Below, one piece after another: positions 44,512 through 53,836 of a stretch of 64,000 nucleotides of DNA. Location: the NCBI GenBank assembly GCA_913061095.1, contig CAJXVM010000021.1:22957-86956 (forward strand), given 5' to 3'. Below the pieces are notes generated by a model. The model saw only the letters and a list, made by a program, of their open reading frames with translations, ran no database searches and was not told the origin of the DNA. The stretch comes from an uncultured Ignavibacteria bacterium. GTDB lineage: Bacteria > Bacteroidota > Ignavibacteria > SZUA-365. How positions within the stretch are numbered: position 1 is the stretch's first letter; each line of letters begins with the position of its first letter. A program made the position numbers and the translations under genes.

Positions 44512-46902
44512 ATGACGAACGAGCCGACAACGAACGACAATCCCGACAAGCTGCCCGAGAACTCCGAGACCAATACCCCGAACACAGACCAGCAGGGGAA
44601 CGACGACGCACCAGCGACACCCACGGGCGATCAGTCGAAGCAGGAAGCGGATTCCGCAGCTGAAGCGGACACCGCCGCTGAAGAGAACGCAGCGCCTGAC
44701 ACACCGGCACCCGCTTACGAGGAAGCGGCGTCTGCCCCGGAGGCAGCACCGGAAGCCGCTGCGGCGCCGGCGAGTGACACCACCCCGGAAACCGAAGCGA
44801 CACCGGAAGCAGAAACTGCACCGGAAGCCAGAACCACATCGGAAACCGGAAGCAGCGCATCGGGAAATGACATGTCGGACCAGGAGGGTGAAACGCCAGC
44901 GTCGCCGGAAAGCACTGCGCCTGAAGACGTCACACCGGAAGAAGCAAAGCCGGAAGCAGAAGTACCGCAGATGGTGACCACTGAGACCGAGTCGCCGAAG
45001 GAGGAGCCGAAAGCCGAGGAGCCGAAAGCCGAGGAGCCGAAAGCCGAGGAGCCGAAAGCCGAGGAGCCGAAAGCCGAGGAGATGAAAGCCGAGGAGATGA
45101 AAGCCGAGGAACCGAAGGCTGAAGAACCGAAGGCTGAAGAACCGAAGGCTGAAGAACCGAAGGCTGAAGAACCGAAGGCTGAAGAACCGAAGGCTGAGGC
45201 CGCCACTCAGGAAACAGCCGCCGCCGGTGATGAGGGGGACGAAGATAAGAACGCTGCAGATGAAGCGGCCGCACCCACTGCTCCGAAAAAGAAAAAACTC
45301 AGTGACGAGGAAGCACAGCCGATATGGGATGAGCTCAAGGCGGCATTCGACAACAATGAGCTGCTCACCTTCACACTCAACCGCAGCATCCCCGGGGGCG
45401 CCATCGTCAGCTATAAAGGGCTCGAGGGATTCGTCCCGCGCTCACAGTTCCTGATCTCCGGGCGCGCCGACCAATCCGAAATCGAATCACATGTCGGACA
45501 GGAAATCGACCTCATCGTCATCGAGATGACGGATTTTTCGAAGCGGAAATTCGTCTGCAGCCGGAAACGCGCGCTTAAGAAGCAGCGCATGATGGAGCTC
45601 AAAAAGGGATCGATTGTCGAGGGCAAGGTGACCTCGATTACGAGCTACGGCGCATTTGTCAATCTCGGCGGCGTGGACGGATTGATTCACATTTCCCGGC
45701 TGAGTAAAATCCGCGTGAACACACCAAACGAAGTGGTGTCCCTCGGAGAGACGGTGAAGGTGCGCATCGTCGATATCAATGAAAAGGATGAACGCATCGC
45801 CCTGAGCATGAAGGAATTCACCGAATCGCCGTGGACACATGCGGAGGAGCATTTCCCCGTTGGTACAACCGTCAAGGGCAAAGTCCGCAACATCACCGAC
45901 TTTGGCGTGTACGTTCAGCTCGAGCCCGGCATTGTCGGGATGGTGCATATCTCTGATCTCTCCTGGACCCAACGCATCCAGCATCCGACCGAGGTCGTCA
46001 AGATCGGTGAGGAAATCGAGGTCAAGGTGATGGACGTTCGCCCCAAGGACCGGCGCATTGCACTCAGTCTCAAAGACACGCAGCCCGATCCGTGGTCGCG
46101 CCTTGCGAATATCTATCCTCCCAATACCGAGGCCGACGGCACCGTCAAGCAGCTCATGCAGGCAGGCGCGATCGTCTCGCTCGATTTCGACATGGATTGC
46201 TTCGTGCCTCGTGGAAAGATGGGCCGCCACCGTCGTGGCCAGCCCGCTCCCTCTTACGAGGTCGGAGACAAGGTGCGCATCCGTGTTGTGGAAATGGATG
46301 TAGAAAAGCACTCGTTCATTGGCGCGATCGTCCGCGAAGACGGTGGTGATGACGAGCCCCAGGGACGCGAATCCCGGCAGGATTTCCGCATGCCGCGCCA
46401 GTCCGAGTCCGACGGCGGCTTCAAGCTCGGTGACCTCGAAGGCCTCCAGCAGCTGCTGAACTCGACGGCGAAGGCCGATGAGTCCGAACCCGCGACGAGC
46501 ACGGAGGAACCGCCGGCACCCGACGAAGCAAAGGCAGCGGAGACCCCGCAGGCCGAGGAGTCGACTCCGGTCACGCCCCCGGCCGAAGAGTCCCCTGCAG
46601 TCGAGCCACCTTCGACCGACGAGCCATCGAAGGAAGAACCTGCGGCTCAGCGTCCGGTCGGTGAAGCGACAGGCGACCTGGCATCTACCGAGGATTTGAA
46701 AACGCAGGAAGAAACACCCGCCTCTGATGCCGCGGAGGAGAAGGAGAAGCAGTCTGAAGCACCGGGTGATTCAATCTCTGCGGATGCAGCGAGCGAAAGC
46801 GCACCGGACACAACGGCCGAGGACAACGATTCTGAAGATACATCCGACAGCACCGACGAGCAGGATGAGGAGAAAAAGGACGATTCGTCCTCCGTCGGCT
46901 GA
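44512..46902 (+). CDS. rpsA: Ribosomal protein S1-like RNA-binding protein with acidic flanks
   Basis: The 796-residue protein has four S1 domains coded at about 45360-45585, 45600-45825, 45850-46080 and 46130-46345; the second and third are the most canonical (KVTSITSYGAFVNLGGVDGL, HISDLSWTQ). They are framed by long disordered acidic regions of about 275 residues before and 180 after. The N-terminal flank contains 13 tandem pentapeptides of the type EEPKA. As bS1 homologue it would bind mRNA at the ribosome; the acidic flanks are unlike E. coli S1, and fewer S1 domains are present. It could be a second, non-ribosomal S1 protein. The start (ATG at 44512) has only a weak Shine-Dalgarno sequence. 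A strong terminator follows. Confidence 0.85.
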   Translation: MTNEPTTNDNPDKLPENSETNTPNTDQQGNDDAPATPTGDQSKQEADSAAEADTAAEENAAPDTPAPAYEEAASAPEAAPEAAAAPASDTTPETEATPEAETAPEARTTSETGSSASGNDMSDQEGETPASPESTAPEDVTPEEAKPEAEVPQMVTTETESPKEEPKAEEPKAEEPKAEEPKAEEPKAEEMKAEEMKAEEPKAEEPKAEEPKAEEPKAEEPKAEEPKAEAATQETAAAGDEGDEDKNAADEAAAPTAPKKKKLSDEEAQPIWDELKAAFDNNELLTFTLNRSIPGGAIVSYKGLEGFVPRSQFLISGRADQSEIESHVGQEIDLIVIEMTDFSKRKFVCSRKRALKKQRMMELKKGSIVEGKVTSITSYGAFVNLGGVDGLIHISRLSKIRVNTPNEVVSLGETVKVRIVDINEKDERIALSMKEFTESPWTHAEEHFPVGTTVKGKVRNITDFGVYVQLEPGIVGMVHISDLSWTQRIQHPTEVVKIGEEIEVKVMDVRPKDRRIALSLKDTQPDPWSRLANIYPPNTEADGTVKQLMQAGAIVSLDFDMDCFVPRGKMGRHRRGQPAPSYEVGDKVRIRVVEMDVEKHSFIGAIVREDGGDDEPQGRESRQDFRMPRQSESDGGFKLGDLEGLQQLLNSTAKADESEPATSTEEPPAPDEAKAAETPQAEESTPVTPPAEESPAVEPPSTDEPSKEEPAAQRPVGEATGDLASTEDLKTQEETPASDAAEEKEKQSEAPGDSISADAASESAPDTTAEDNDSEDTSDSTDEQDEEKKDDSSSVG
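45001..45195 (+). repeat. Thirteen 15-bp tandem repeats in the S1-like gene
   Basis: Units code for EEPKA: five GAGGAGCCGAAAGCC, two with ATG in place of CCG (EEMKA), one GAGGAACCGAAGGCT and five GAAGAACCGAAGGCT. Identity within each block at the DNA level indicates recent expansion by slippage or recombination. Confidence 0.95.
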
Positions 46903-46925
46903 TCGATACGACAACCCGATACTAC

Positions 46926-46958
46926 GAAGGTCCCGCTCAGGCGGGACCTTCTTTTTTT
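46926..46958 (+). terminator. Rho-independent terminator after the S1-like gene
   Basis: A perfect 11-bp stem (GAAGGTCCCGC with GCGGGACCTTC), loop TCAG and seven T residues follow the stop codon by 23 bp. The convergent pepF ends at 46989. Confidence 0.95.
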
Positions 46959-46988
46959 GAAGTTTTCGAAGCGGGATGTGTCTCGCTG

Positions 46989-48803
46989 TCAGCGCAGGTC
47001 TTCCACTCTGTCAAGGAGCTCATCCATCAGAGCCGCCGTCGCGGCAATCGGATCAGAACTGGTCATATCCACGCCGGCATCCCCGAGGAGGTCGATGGAG
47101 TATTTCGAACTGCCGGATTTGAGGAAATTGAGGTATTGCTCGAGTGCCCCCTCCTTCCCGTCAAGGATATTGCGCGCAATGGCCACAGCCGCCGAGAGTC
47201 CCGTCGCATACTGGAAAACATAGAAACTTCGGTAGAAATGCGGAATGCGGGCCCAGTTCATCGCATACAGTGGATCCATCCCGAAATCAGACCCGAGATA
47301 TCGCGCATACAGTTCCGTCATTTTTTCGCTCAACAGATCAACGGTCAGCGGCGTACCCCGTTCAGCGGAGCGATGCATGAACTGCTCGAACTCGGCAAAA
47401 AGCGCCTGGTTGTACACCGTGCCGCGTATGGTGTCAATGAAATGAAACAGCAGCTGCAGTTGAAGATCACGGTCCTTGCGTGTCTTCAGCATATGTTCGA
47501 CCAGCAGCATTTCATTGCATGTTGATGCGACTTCCGCGCAGAAGATGGTATACCCGCCATAGACCGGGGGCTGATTTTTCCACGTGTAGTACGAATGCAT
47601 CGCATGCCCCATCTCATGCGCAAGCGTGAAGACATCCTTGAGCGTGTTCGTATAGTTCATCAGCACAAAGGGATGCGCGCCGTAGGTCCAGGCGGAATAG
47701 GCGCCCGAAGTCTTTCCCTGGTTTTCGTACACGTCGATCCATCCCTCGGTCAGGCCAATCGAAAGATCGCGGCTGTATGCCGGACCGAGCACCTGCATCG
47801 CCTCGCGTACGGTTTCCACCGCTTCCTCCCATGGGAAATAAATATTCGCCTCTGAGGCGAGCGGGACATAGAGATCCCACGGACGCACGGCATCCAGACC
47901 GAGGATCTCCTTTCTCAGCCGCACGGAACGCTGCAGGGGAGCAAGATTCTCATTGACGGTACGAACGACGTTATCGTACACCGCCTCGGGGATGTTGTCT
48001 TCGTACAGTGCCATGGTGCGCGTATCGGAGTATTTTCGTGCCCGCGCAAAAAACATTTCTTTCTTCACCTGCCCGCTCAGCATCGCCGAAAGTGTATTCT
48101 TCCATGTGCCGTACTGTGAGTACAGTGCGCGGTAGGCATCCTCCCGGACACGCCGATCGTGTGACTCCTGCAGCTGGATGTACCGTCCCTTTGTAACCTC
48201 GATCTCGCCGCCATCCTCGCCAGTGATCGTCCCGAAACGAATGTCCGCGTCGTTGAACATGCTGAACACGTTCGACGGGCCCGCCATCGCTTCAAGCGAC
48301 AGGGCGAGCAGCTCCTCTTCTGAGGGAGTCAGGGTATGTTCCTGCATGCGGATGATTTCATCGAGGTGATGGGCATATACCTCGAGTCCCTCCGTATCGC
48401 GAATAAACGTCTCAACCGTGTCACGCGGGATGGAAAGAATCTCCGGGACCACCCATGATGTCGCGGCACTCGTGCGGGCATGCTGCGACATGACACGGTC
48501 CATCATCCCCTGGTAATGCGTGTTGGCGGTGTTTTCATCGTAACGCCGGAAGGCGTAATTACCGAGCCGGCCGGTGATGATATTCATGTCATCGGCGAAA
48601 TGCAGCCAGCGCAGCATCTGCTCGCCCGAGTTGCCGAGTGTGCCGCGAAAACCGGCAATCTCACCGATCATGCGCTCAACGACATTGTAGTCCTCCTCCC
48701 ACTCCCTGTCACTGGAGTAGAGATTCTCGAGTGTCCATTTGAATTTCGAGTCGATTTTTTCGCGCGTAGGGAGCGCTCCTGTCTGTGCGGGCCGAGATGT
48801 CAT
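46989..48803 (-). CDS. pepF: Oligoendopeptidase F
   Basis: This 604-residue M3B-family zinc peptidase cleaves cytoplasmic oligopeptides. The zinc motif HEMGH lies at 396-400, with the third ligand Glu in the following EVASTCNEMLL helix, and the C-terminal substrate-binding segment has PHFYRSFYVFQYATG. There is no signal peptide. It starts 24 bp after the TPR lipoprotein gene on the same strand and is probably the last gene of the YbeD-clpS-alaS-pcrB-lipoprotein unit. Confidence 0.95.
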   Translation of the reverse strand: MTSRPAQTGALPTREKIDSKFKWTLENLYSSDREWEEDYNVVERMIGEIAGFRGTLGNSGEQMLRWLHFADDMNIITGRLGNYAFRRYDENTANTHYQGMMDRVMSQHARTSAATSWVVPEILSIPRDTVETFIRDTEGLEVYAHHLDEIIRMQEHTLTPSEEELLALSLEAMAGPSNVFSMFNDADIRFGTITGEDGGEIEVTKGRYIQLQESHDRRVREDAYRALYSQYGTWKNTLSAMLSGQVKKEMFFARARKYSDTRTMALYEDNIPEAVYDNVVRTVNENLAPLQRSVRLRKEILGLDAVRPWDLYVPLASEANIYFPWEEAVETVREAMQVLGPAYSRDLSIGLTEGWIDVYENQGKTSGAYSAWTYGAHPFVLMNYTNTLKDVFTLAHEMGHAMHSYYTWKNQPPVYGGYTIFCAEVASTCNEMLLVEHMLKTRKDRDLQLQLLFHFIDTIRGTVYNQALFAEFEQFMHRSAERGTPLTVDLLSEKMTELYARYLGSDFGMDPLYAMNWARIPHFYRSFYVFQYATGLSAAVAIARNILDGKEGALEQYLNFLKSGSSKYSIDLLGDAGVDMTSSDPIAATAALMDELLDRVEDLR

Positions 48804-48826
48804 CAGATGTACTGCTGTCTTGGTGA

Positions 48827-49567
48827 TTAATCGAGTTTTTTCAGAAGACGTCGTGCCGTGGCTGCCTGTTCAGCCCGCGGGAACGTCCTGATACAGCGTT
48901 CCAGATCTTCGCGTGCTTCCGCGCTGCGCCCGAGTGCAATTGCGGTTCGTGCCCGGGAAACCAGTGCGGCGGCAGTCTTGTCGGAGCCGTCGTAACCCAG
49001 AACCGTGGAAAAACGCACATGCGCCTCCTCGAGTTCGCCAAGCTGCACGTATGTCTCCCCGAGCCAGAACACGCAGTTATCAATCATGTCGTTCGCGTCG
49101 GCGGTGGCCAGCAGATCGGTAAAGAGCCGTGCGGCACGCGGATATTCCCTTGCGTTGTAGGCGCTGAGCGCTGACTGGTACTGCCGGAGAAACGTCAGGT
49201 CGGGCGGCGTTTCCTTTTTATAAATGGGGGCGGCCTGGGTGGACAGCGGGACGGGCGTGACATCCGTCATCTCGCGCGTTCCATCCGCGCGTGCGATTCC
49301 TCCCTGTTCATCAACAGCACCACCGTATTGCAATTCCGCGATACGTGCGCTCAGCTGCCGATTGCGGTCATCGAGCTGCAGATTCTCGCGCTCAACGGCG
49401 GAAAGCCGCTCCTCCAGCAGGTCGGACTGACTGCGGTATTCCCCGAGCAGGATTTCCAGTGAATCGATTTTCGCACGAAGGGCCGTATTTTCGTCCTCCA
49501 GCTCGACAAGCGGCGAGCAGGCTGAGAGCGCGAGTACGCACAGAAGGATACCGGAGGATGTTTTCAT
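48827..49567 (-). CDS. Lipoprotein with coiled coil and TPR repeats (CpoB/YbgF-like)
   Basis: The 246-residue protein has a lipoprotein signal with lipobox LSAC (Cys17), then a heptad coiled coil (about 22-75), a proline-rich linker, and three TPR motifs (YQSALSAYNAREYPRAARLF, CVFWLGETYVQLGELEEAHV). This is the layout of CpoB/YbgF, which coordinates outer-membrane constriction with peptidoglycan synthesis in proteobacteria; no tol-pal genes are nearby. The start is the ATG at 49567; the open frame extends upstream over pcrB without homology and is ignored. It lies 11 bp after pcrB. Confidence 0.8.
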   Translation of the reverse strand: MKTSSGILLCVLALSACSPLVELEDENTALRAKIDSLEILLGEYRSQSDLLEERLSAVERENLQLDDRNRQLSARIAELQYGGAVDEQGGIARADGTREMTDVTPVPLSTQAAPIYKKETPPDLTFLRQYQSALSAYNAREYPRAARLFTDLLATADANDMIDNCVFWLGETYVQLGELEEAHVRFSTVLGYDGSDKTAAALVSRARTAIALGRSAEAREDLERCIRTFPRAEQAATARRLLKKLD

Positions 49568-49578
49568 GCGGGTTTCCG

Positions 49579-50358
49579 TTAAAGTTCCGTGATGCTCTGG
49601 CTGTGCCCCGTGTGCACAGCATCGGCGAACGCGCGCAGCTGCGTGCGATTGCTGCCGTCCTCGAAGTGGTTTCCGATCACCACGATCGACGCGCCCGCTG
49701 CCACTTTTTCCGCGGCGGCCGCGGGATTGCGAATGCCACCGCCCACGACGACAGGAATATCCACGAGTGCGCGCACCATCCTGATCATGTCTGCGGGCAC
49801 ACTGCGCCCTGCACCGCTGCCACCCTCGAGATAGACAAGCTTCATTCCGAGCATCTCCGCCGCAAGCGCATGTGCGGCTGCAATTTCGGGCTTCTCGCGG
49901 GGGATGGGCTTCGAGTAACTCATGTACTCCGTCGAGGTGACCGTATCGGAAGCGATGATCATGTACCCGGCGGAAATGGCCTCCAGCCCGAGTTCCCGCA
50001 CCATGGGAGCGGCGATGACGTGCTGACCGATAAGCTGTTCGGGATTGCGGCCGCTGATGATGGAGAGAAAGAGAATGGCGTCTGCCTCGCCGGAGATCTG
50101 ATGCACACCTCCCGGGAAAATGATCACCGGGGTTTTCGCGGCGACCTTCATCGCGCGGATGCACTCCTCGAAGCGCGGGAGCAGTGCCAGGCTGCCTCCG
50201 ATGAAAAAACCGTCAACTCCAGCGTCTTCCGCATCAGCAACAAATCCCGGAAGTTCGGCGGGATCCGCCTTGTCCGGATCGACGAGCAGGTAAAGCTGCG
50301 GAATTTCGCGGCGATGTGCATCCAGCAGGCGCTCGTATACGGGATTCACGGCAGTCAT
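49579..50358 (-). CDS. pcrB: Geranylgeranylglyceryl phosphate synthase, PcrB family
   Basis: The 259-residue TIM-barrel prenyltransferase joins a polyprenyl diphosphate to sn-glycerol-1-phosphate through an ether bond. Signature segments are LYLLVDPDKAD, FFIGGSL, VIIFPGG, VYLEGGSGAG and VVVGGGIRNP. In archaea this is the first ether-lipid step; in Bacteroidota the group II enzymes have been described with uncertain physiological products. Its ATG overlaps the alaS stop codon by 4 bp, a coupling with no obvious functional reason. Confidence 0.92.
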   Translation of the reverse strand: MTAVNPVYERLLDAHRREIPQLYLLVDPDKADPAELPGFVADAEDAGVDGFFIGGSLALLPRFEECIRAMKVAAKTPVIIFPGGVHQISGEADAILFLSIISGRNPEQLIGQHVIAAPMVRELGLEAISAGYMIIASDTVTSTEYMSYSKPIPREKPEIAAAHALAAEMLGMKLVYLEGGSGAGRSVPADMIRMVRALVDIPVVVGGGIRNPAAAAEKVAAGASIVVIGNHFEDGSNRTQLRAFADAVHTGHSQSITEL

Positions 50359-52946
50359 CCTTCCGCGATCTCCCGAATCAGCGCGGGCGCTTCCGCAAGC
50401 AGCGCGTCGAGTCCCTCGGTGTCCTTCGCACCGGCCGTGGCCATGTGCGGTCGGCCACCGCCTCCACCGCCGAGTCTCTTCGCGAGCGGACCGACGAGGG
50501 CGCCGGCCTTGACACCATTCTTCACCAGATCATCGGTCACAACGCAGACCAGGAGCACCTTGCTGTCGATGACGGCGGCGAGCAGTCCGATACCGGATTT
50601 CAGCTTTTCGCGGAGTGTGTCACCGAGAGCTTTCAGCTGTTCGGCGTCGGATACGTCCATGCGGGCCACTGCGATTCGGCTGTCATTCCACGCCTCGGCA
50701 GAGGTGATGACACTGTCGATCTCTCCGGCGCCCTGTTCGAGCGACGCACGGGATAGTTCCTTTTCGAGTTGCTTGATGCGTTCTTGCAGTTCCTCCTGCC
50801 GATGCTCTTGCTCCGCGAGTTCGTCGTGGAGCTGAAAGATATACCGACGCACGCCGCGTCCCGTGACTGCCTCGATGCGTCGCGTTCCGCTCGCGACGGA
50901 TCCCTCGGAGAGGATTTTGAACAGGTCGATCTCGGCGGTGTTGCGTACATGCGTGCCGCCGCAGAATTCCATCGAGAATTCTCCGATCTGCAGCACGTTG
51001 ACGCGGTCGCCGTATTTGTCTCCGAAGAACATGAGCGCTCCCATCGTTTTTGCATCCTCGAATGGAACGTCACGATGCTGCTCGACAGGGATGCCCTCGA
51101 GGATTTTCTCATTCACGAGTGCCTCGATTTCCTCGAGTTGTTCCGGTCTGACTTTCTCAAAATGGGAAAAATCAAAACGCAGGCGCTCGGGTTCGACGAG
51201 TGAGCCCGCCTGCTGCACATGGCCGCCGAGCACCCGACGCAGCGCGGCATGGAGCAGATGTGTGGCGGTATGATTGCGCATGGTGTCGCGACGCGCGCGG
51301 CCGGTCACCACGGCATGCACGGTCTCGCCGAGTTCGGGCAGAAAGCCGTTTTCGGTCTGCACGACATGCACGGTCTTCCCGTCCAGCTTGAGCAGTCCGG
51401 TGATCTCCGCATCGCGATCCTGCCATCGCAGGTAGCCGGTATCGCTGACCTGCCCGCCTGCCTCCACGTAAAAGGGCGTGCGGTCGAGAAGCAGGTATAA
51501 CAGGTTGTGGTCGTGCCAGCGGCCGATGACGCGGCACTCGGTGTCAAGCACGTCGTAGCCCACGAAGCGGCTCTCTTCTGCATCCAACAGCAGCTCAAGC
51601 GGGATTTCCGTCGGCTCCTCCGTCCCGGCGAAGGCGCTGCTCCTTTTGGTCACGGCGCGCGAACGCTCTTTCTGCTCCTGCAGCAGTTCGTCGAAGCGGG
51701 TGCTGTCGATCGTCAGTCCGCGCTCCTCCGCGAGAAGGTTCGTCAGGTCGAGCGGGAAGCCGAAGGTGTCATAGAGGCGGAACACATCCTCGCCCGCGAT
51801 GCGCTTCTGATCGTCCGCCTTCGTGCGCGCCACGATTTCCTCGAAAATTTCGAGCCCGCGGTCGAGCGTCGCGTTGAAGCTCTCCTCCTCCGCGCGGATG
51901 ACTTTCTCGATCACCCCGCGATTATCCACGATCTCGGGGAAGACGTCGCCCATTGTTTTCCCGAGCGTCTCCACGATACGCCAGAGGAAGGGATCGCGCA
52001 TGCCGAGGTTGCGGCCGAAGCGGGCGGCGCGGCGCAGGATACGACGCAGCACGTAGCCACGTCCTTCGGGACCCGGCATGGCGCCGTCGGCGATTGAGAA
52101 GGTCAGCATGCGGACGTGGTCAGCGATAACGCGCATGGCTACCTGCGTCTGTTCGCCTTCGTACTTCTGTTCCGTGACTTCCGCGATACGCCGAATGACA
52201 GGCATGAACACGTCGGTGTCGTAGTTGGATTTCTTTCCCTGCAGCACCGCACAGATGCGCTCGAATCCCATGCCCGTGTCGACATGCGTGCGCGGCAGAT
52301 CGTGCAGCGTCCCATGCTCATCGCGGTTGTACTGGATGAACACGAGGTTCCAGATTTCCATCACCTCCGGTGAATCCGCGTTGACGAGCGCACCGCCGTC
52401 GCCGTTTTCGGTCAGGTCGATGTGGATCTCCGAACAGGGACCGCAGGGACCCGTATCCCCCATTTCCCAGAAATTGTCCTTTTCATCGAAGCGATGGACA
52501 TGGGATGGATCAATGTCGGTCAATGCGGTCCAGAGCTCGAACGCCTCGTCGTCTTCACGGAACACCGTTGCGTGCAGGCGGTCCTTCGGCAGCTTCCACA
52601 CCTCTGTGAGAAGCTCCCATGCCCACGTGATGGCTTCGCGCTTGTAGTAGTCGCCGAAGCTCCAGTTGCCAAGCATCTCGAAGAAGGTGTGATGGTAGGT
52701 GTCGCGTCCGACTTCCTCGAGATCGTTGTGTTTCCCGGATACGCGGATACACTTCTGCGTGTCAGCCGCGCGTGTGTATTCACGGGTGCCGGTTCCGAGG
52801 AAGACGTCCTTGAACTGGTTCATGCCGGCGTTCGTGAACAGGAGCGTCGGGTCGTCGTGCGGCACGACGGGCGCACTATCAACGATGCGGTGGTCTTTCC
52901 CGCGGAAAAAGTCGAGAAAGCTCTGGCGAATTTCAGCTGATGTCAT
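50355..52946 (-). CDS. alaS: Alanyl-tRNA synthetase
   Basis: The 863-residue class II enzyme charges tRNA-Ala. The catalytic core begins FTNAGMNQFKDVFLG and includes RVSGKHNDLEEVGRDTYHHT; the editing domain zinc site is HTATHLLH plus CGGTH; the C-terminal DHHA1 domain ends with LGGGGGGRPHMATAGAK. I use the ATG at 52946. The pcrB ATG overlaps its stop codon. It follows clpS by 38 bp. Length is normal. Confidence 0.97.
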   Translation of the reverse strand: MTSAEIRQSFLDFFRGKDHRIVDSAPVVPHDDPTLLFTNAGMNQFKDVFLGTGTREYTRAADTQKCIRVSGKHNDLEEVGRDTYHHTFFEMLGNWSFGDYYKREAITWAWELLTEVWKLPKDRLHATVFREDDEAFELWTALTDIDPSHVHRFDEKDNFWEMGDTGPCGPCSEIHIDLTENGDGGALVNADSPEVMEIWNLVFIQYNRDEHGTLHDLPRTHVDTGMGFERICAVLQGKKSNYDTDVFMPVIRRIAEVTEQKYEGEQTQVAMRVIADHVRMLTFSIADGAMPGPEGRGYVLRRILRRAARFGRNLGMRDPFLWRIVETLGKTMGDVFPEIVDNRGVIEKVIRAEEESFNATLDRGLEIFEEIVARTKADDQKRIAGEDVFRLYDTFGFPLDLTNLLAEERGLTIDSTRFDELLQEQKERSRAVTKRSSAFAGTEEPTEIPLELLLDAEESRFVGYDVLDTECRVIGRWHDHNLLYLLLDRTPFYVEAGGQVSDTGYLRWQDRDAEITGLLKLDGKTVHVVQTENGFLPELGETVHAVVTGRARRDTMRNHTATHLLHAALRRVLGGHVQQAGSLVEPERLRFDFSHFEKVRPEQLEEIEALVNEKILEGIPVEQHRDVPFEDAKTMGALMFFGDKYGDRVNVLQIGEFSMEFCGGTHVRNTAEIDLFKILSEGSVASGTRRIEAVTGRGVRRYIFQLHDELAEQEHRQEELQERIKQLEKELSRASLEQGAGEIDSVITSAEAWNDSRIAVARMDVSDAEQLKALGDTLREKLKSGIGLLAAVIDSKVLLVCVVTDDLVKNGVKAGALVGPLAKRLGGGGGGRPHMATAGAKDTEGLDALLAEAPALIREIAEG

Positions 52947-52984
52947 ATGAATATTGTAGGTGTGTTGTCTCTGAAATCGGTCCG

Positions 52985-53296
52985 TCACATTTCGATCTGC
53001 GTGCGCAGGGCGATCTCCTCGAGAATGCCGCTGACGCGCAGGCACTCGTTCATGCTTCCGGTGAACACGCAGGCTTTCCCTTTTGTGTGCACCTCCCATG
53101 CGAGCGCTTCGCCCTTTTCGCGGGCACAGTTGATCGCCTTCTGGAGCTGCGTGATCACTTCCTCGAAGGAATGTACTTCGTCGTTGAACAGAATGACTTT
53201 CGACGGCTGATCAGTATTCGTGCCGTCGGTGACATCAGTTTCGATATCAGGAAGTTCCGTCGGCTCCTGCTGGTATGTCGGAAAGAGTGTCTGCAT
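52985..53296 (-). CDS. clpS: ATP-dependent Clp protease adaptor ClpS
   Basis: The 103-residue adaptor delivers N-degron substrates to ClpAP/ClpCP. After a flexible acidic N-terminus comes the ClpS core: VILFNDEVHSFEEVITQLQKA (as one strand-turn-helix), then WEVHTKGKACVFTGSMNEC. The substrate-pocket Asn-Asp pair is FNDE. alaS follows after 38 bp. A 13-bp minisatellite lies upstream, near its possible promoter. Confidence 0.92.
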   Translation of the reverse strand: MQTLFPTYQQEPTELPDIETDVTDGTNTDQPSKVILFNDEVHSFEEVITQLQKAINCAREKGEALAWEVHTKGKACVFTGSMNECLRVSGILEEIALRTQIEM

Positions 53297-53371
53297 ATCA
53301 GGGTAAATTACGTAAATCCGAAGAGGCCGCGCAAATGGCAGAAGGCAGCACGCAGGAGGCCGGATGTACCT

Positions 53372-53457
53372 GCGTACGGCATGCCGCGTACGGAAGCCGC
53401 GTACGGAAGCCGCGCACGGAAGCCGCGCACGGAAGCCGCGTACGGCAATCCGCGTCC
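53372..53457. repeat. 13-bp minisatellite upstream of clpS
   Basis: Six imperfect units of GCGTACGGAAGCC (two as GCGCACGGAAGCC, the outer ones 14 bp) run head to tail in the 174-bp gap between clpS and the YbeD-like gene. Nothing else is visible in this gap. Confidence 0.9.
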
Positions 53458-53470
53458 TGCATACTACCTC

Positions 53471-53782
53471 CTAGAGCAGCACGAGCACGCCATCTACCTT
53501 TCCGATGGCTTCCTTGCGGAAGAGAGCCGTCTCGGCAGACTCGACGAAAATTTCAATACGGTACGATGCGTAGTTTTTTTTCGAGGAGGGACGTTCCTCG
53601 ATGCGAAAGGTCGATTCGCCCTGCAGTTCCTCGAGTGCGGAATGCAGGATCGCATAAAATGCGTGATCACTGCGGGCAATCACGGTGACGGGAAACATGC
53701 CGGGAAATGTATGATTCCTGCGAAGGACGGCGAGCATCTCCTCGCGGTTGAGGCGTCTGTTGGGAAACGATGGAGTATTCAT
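53471..53782 (-). CDS. DUF493/YbeD-like protein
   Basis: The 103-residue cytoplasmic protein has the DUF493 pattern: HTFPGMFPVTVIARSDHAFY, a helix (AILHSALEELQG), strands with S..K..YASYRIEIFVES, and a helix-strand end GKVDGVLVLL. These are small ferredoxin-like alpha/beta proteins, with YbeD as the E. coli member; the role is unsettled. It lies 54 bp after the rseC-like gene and 174 bp before clpS on the same strand. Confidence 0.75.
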   Translation of the reverse strand: MNTPSFPNRRLNREEMLAVLRRNHTFPGMFPVTVIARSDHAFYAILHSALEELQGESTFRIEERPSSKKNYASYRIEIFVESAETALFRKEAIGKVDGVLVLL

Positions 53783-53836
53783 GACGAGTAAGGTAGGAAG
53801 AAGGGCCGCTGTGATGCAATGAAGATCACGGTGGTA

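Noticed and set aside
45001..45195. Assembly artefact in the S1-like gene
   Set aside because: Thirteen exact 15-bp units keep the frame, and two sequence variants are organised in blocks, which fits natural repeat expansion; repeat number itself may still be uncertain.
49568..50164. N-terminal extension of the TPR lipoprotein over pcrB
   Set aside because: The lipoprotein signal and lipobox begin at the ATG at 49567; the upstream part is pcrB read in another frame.
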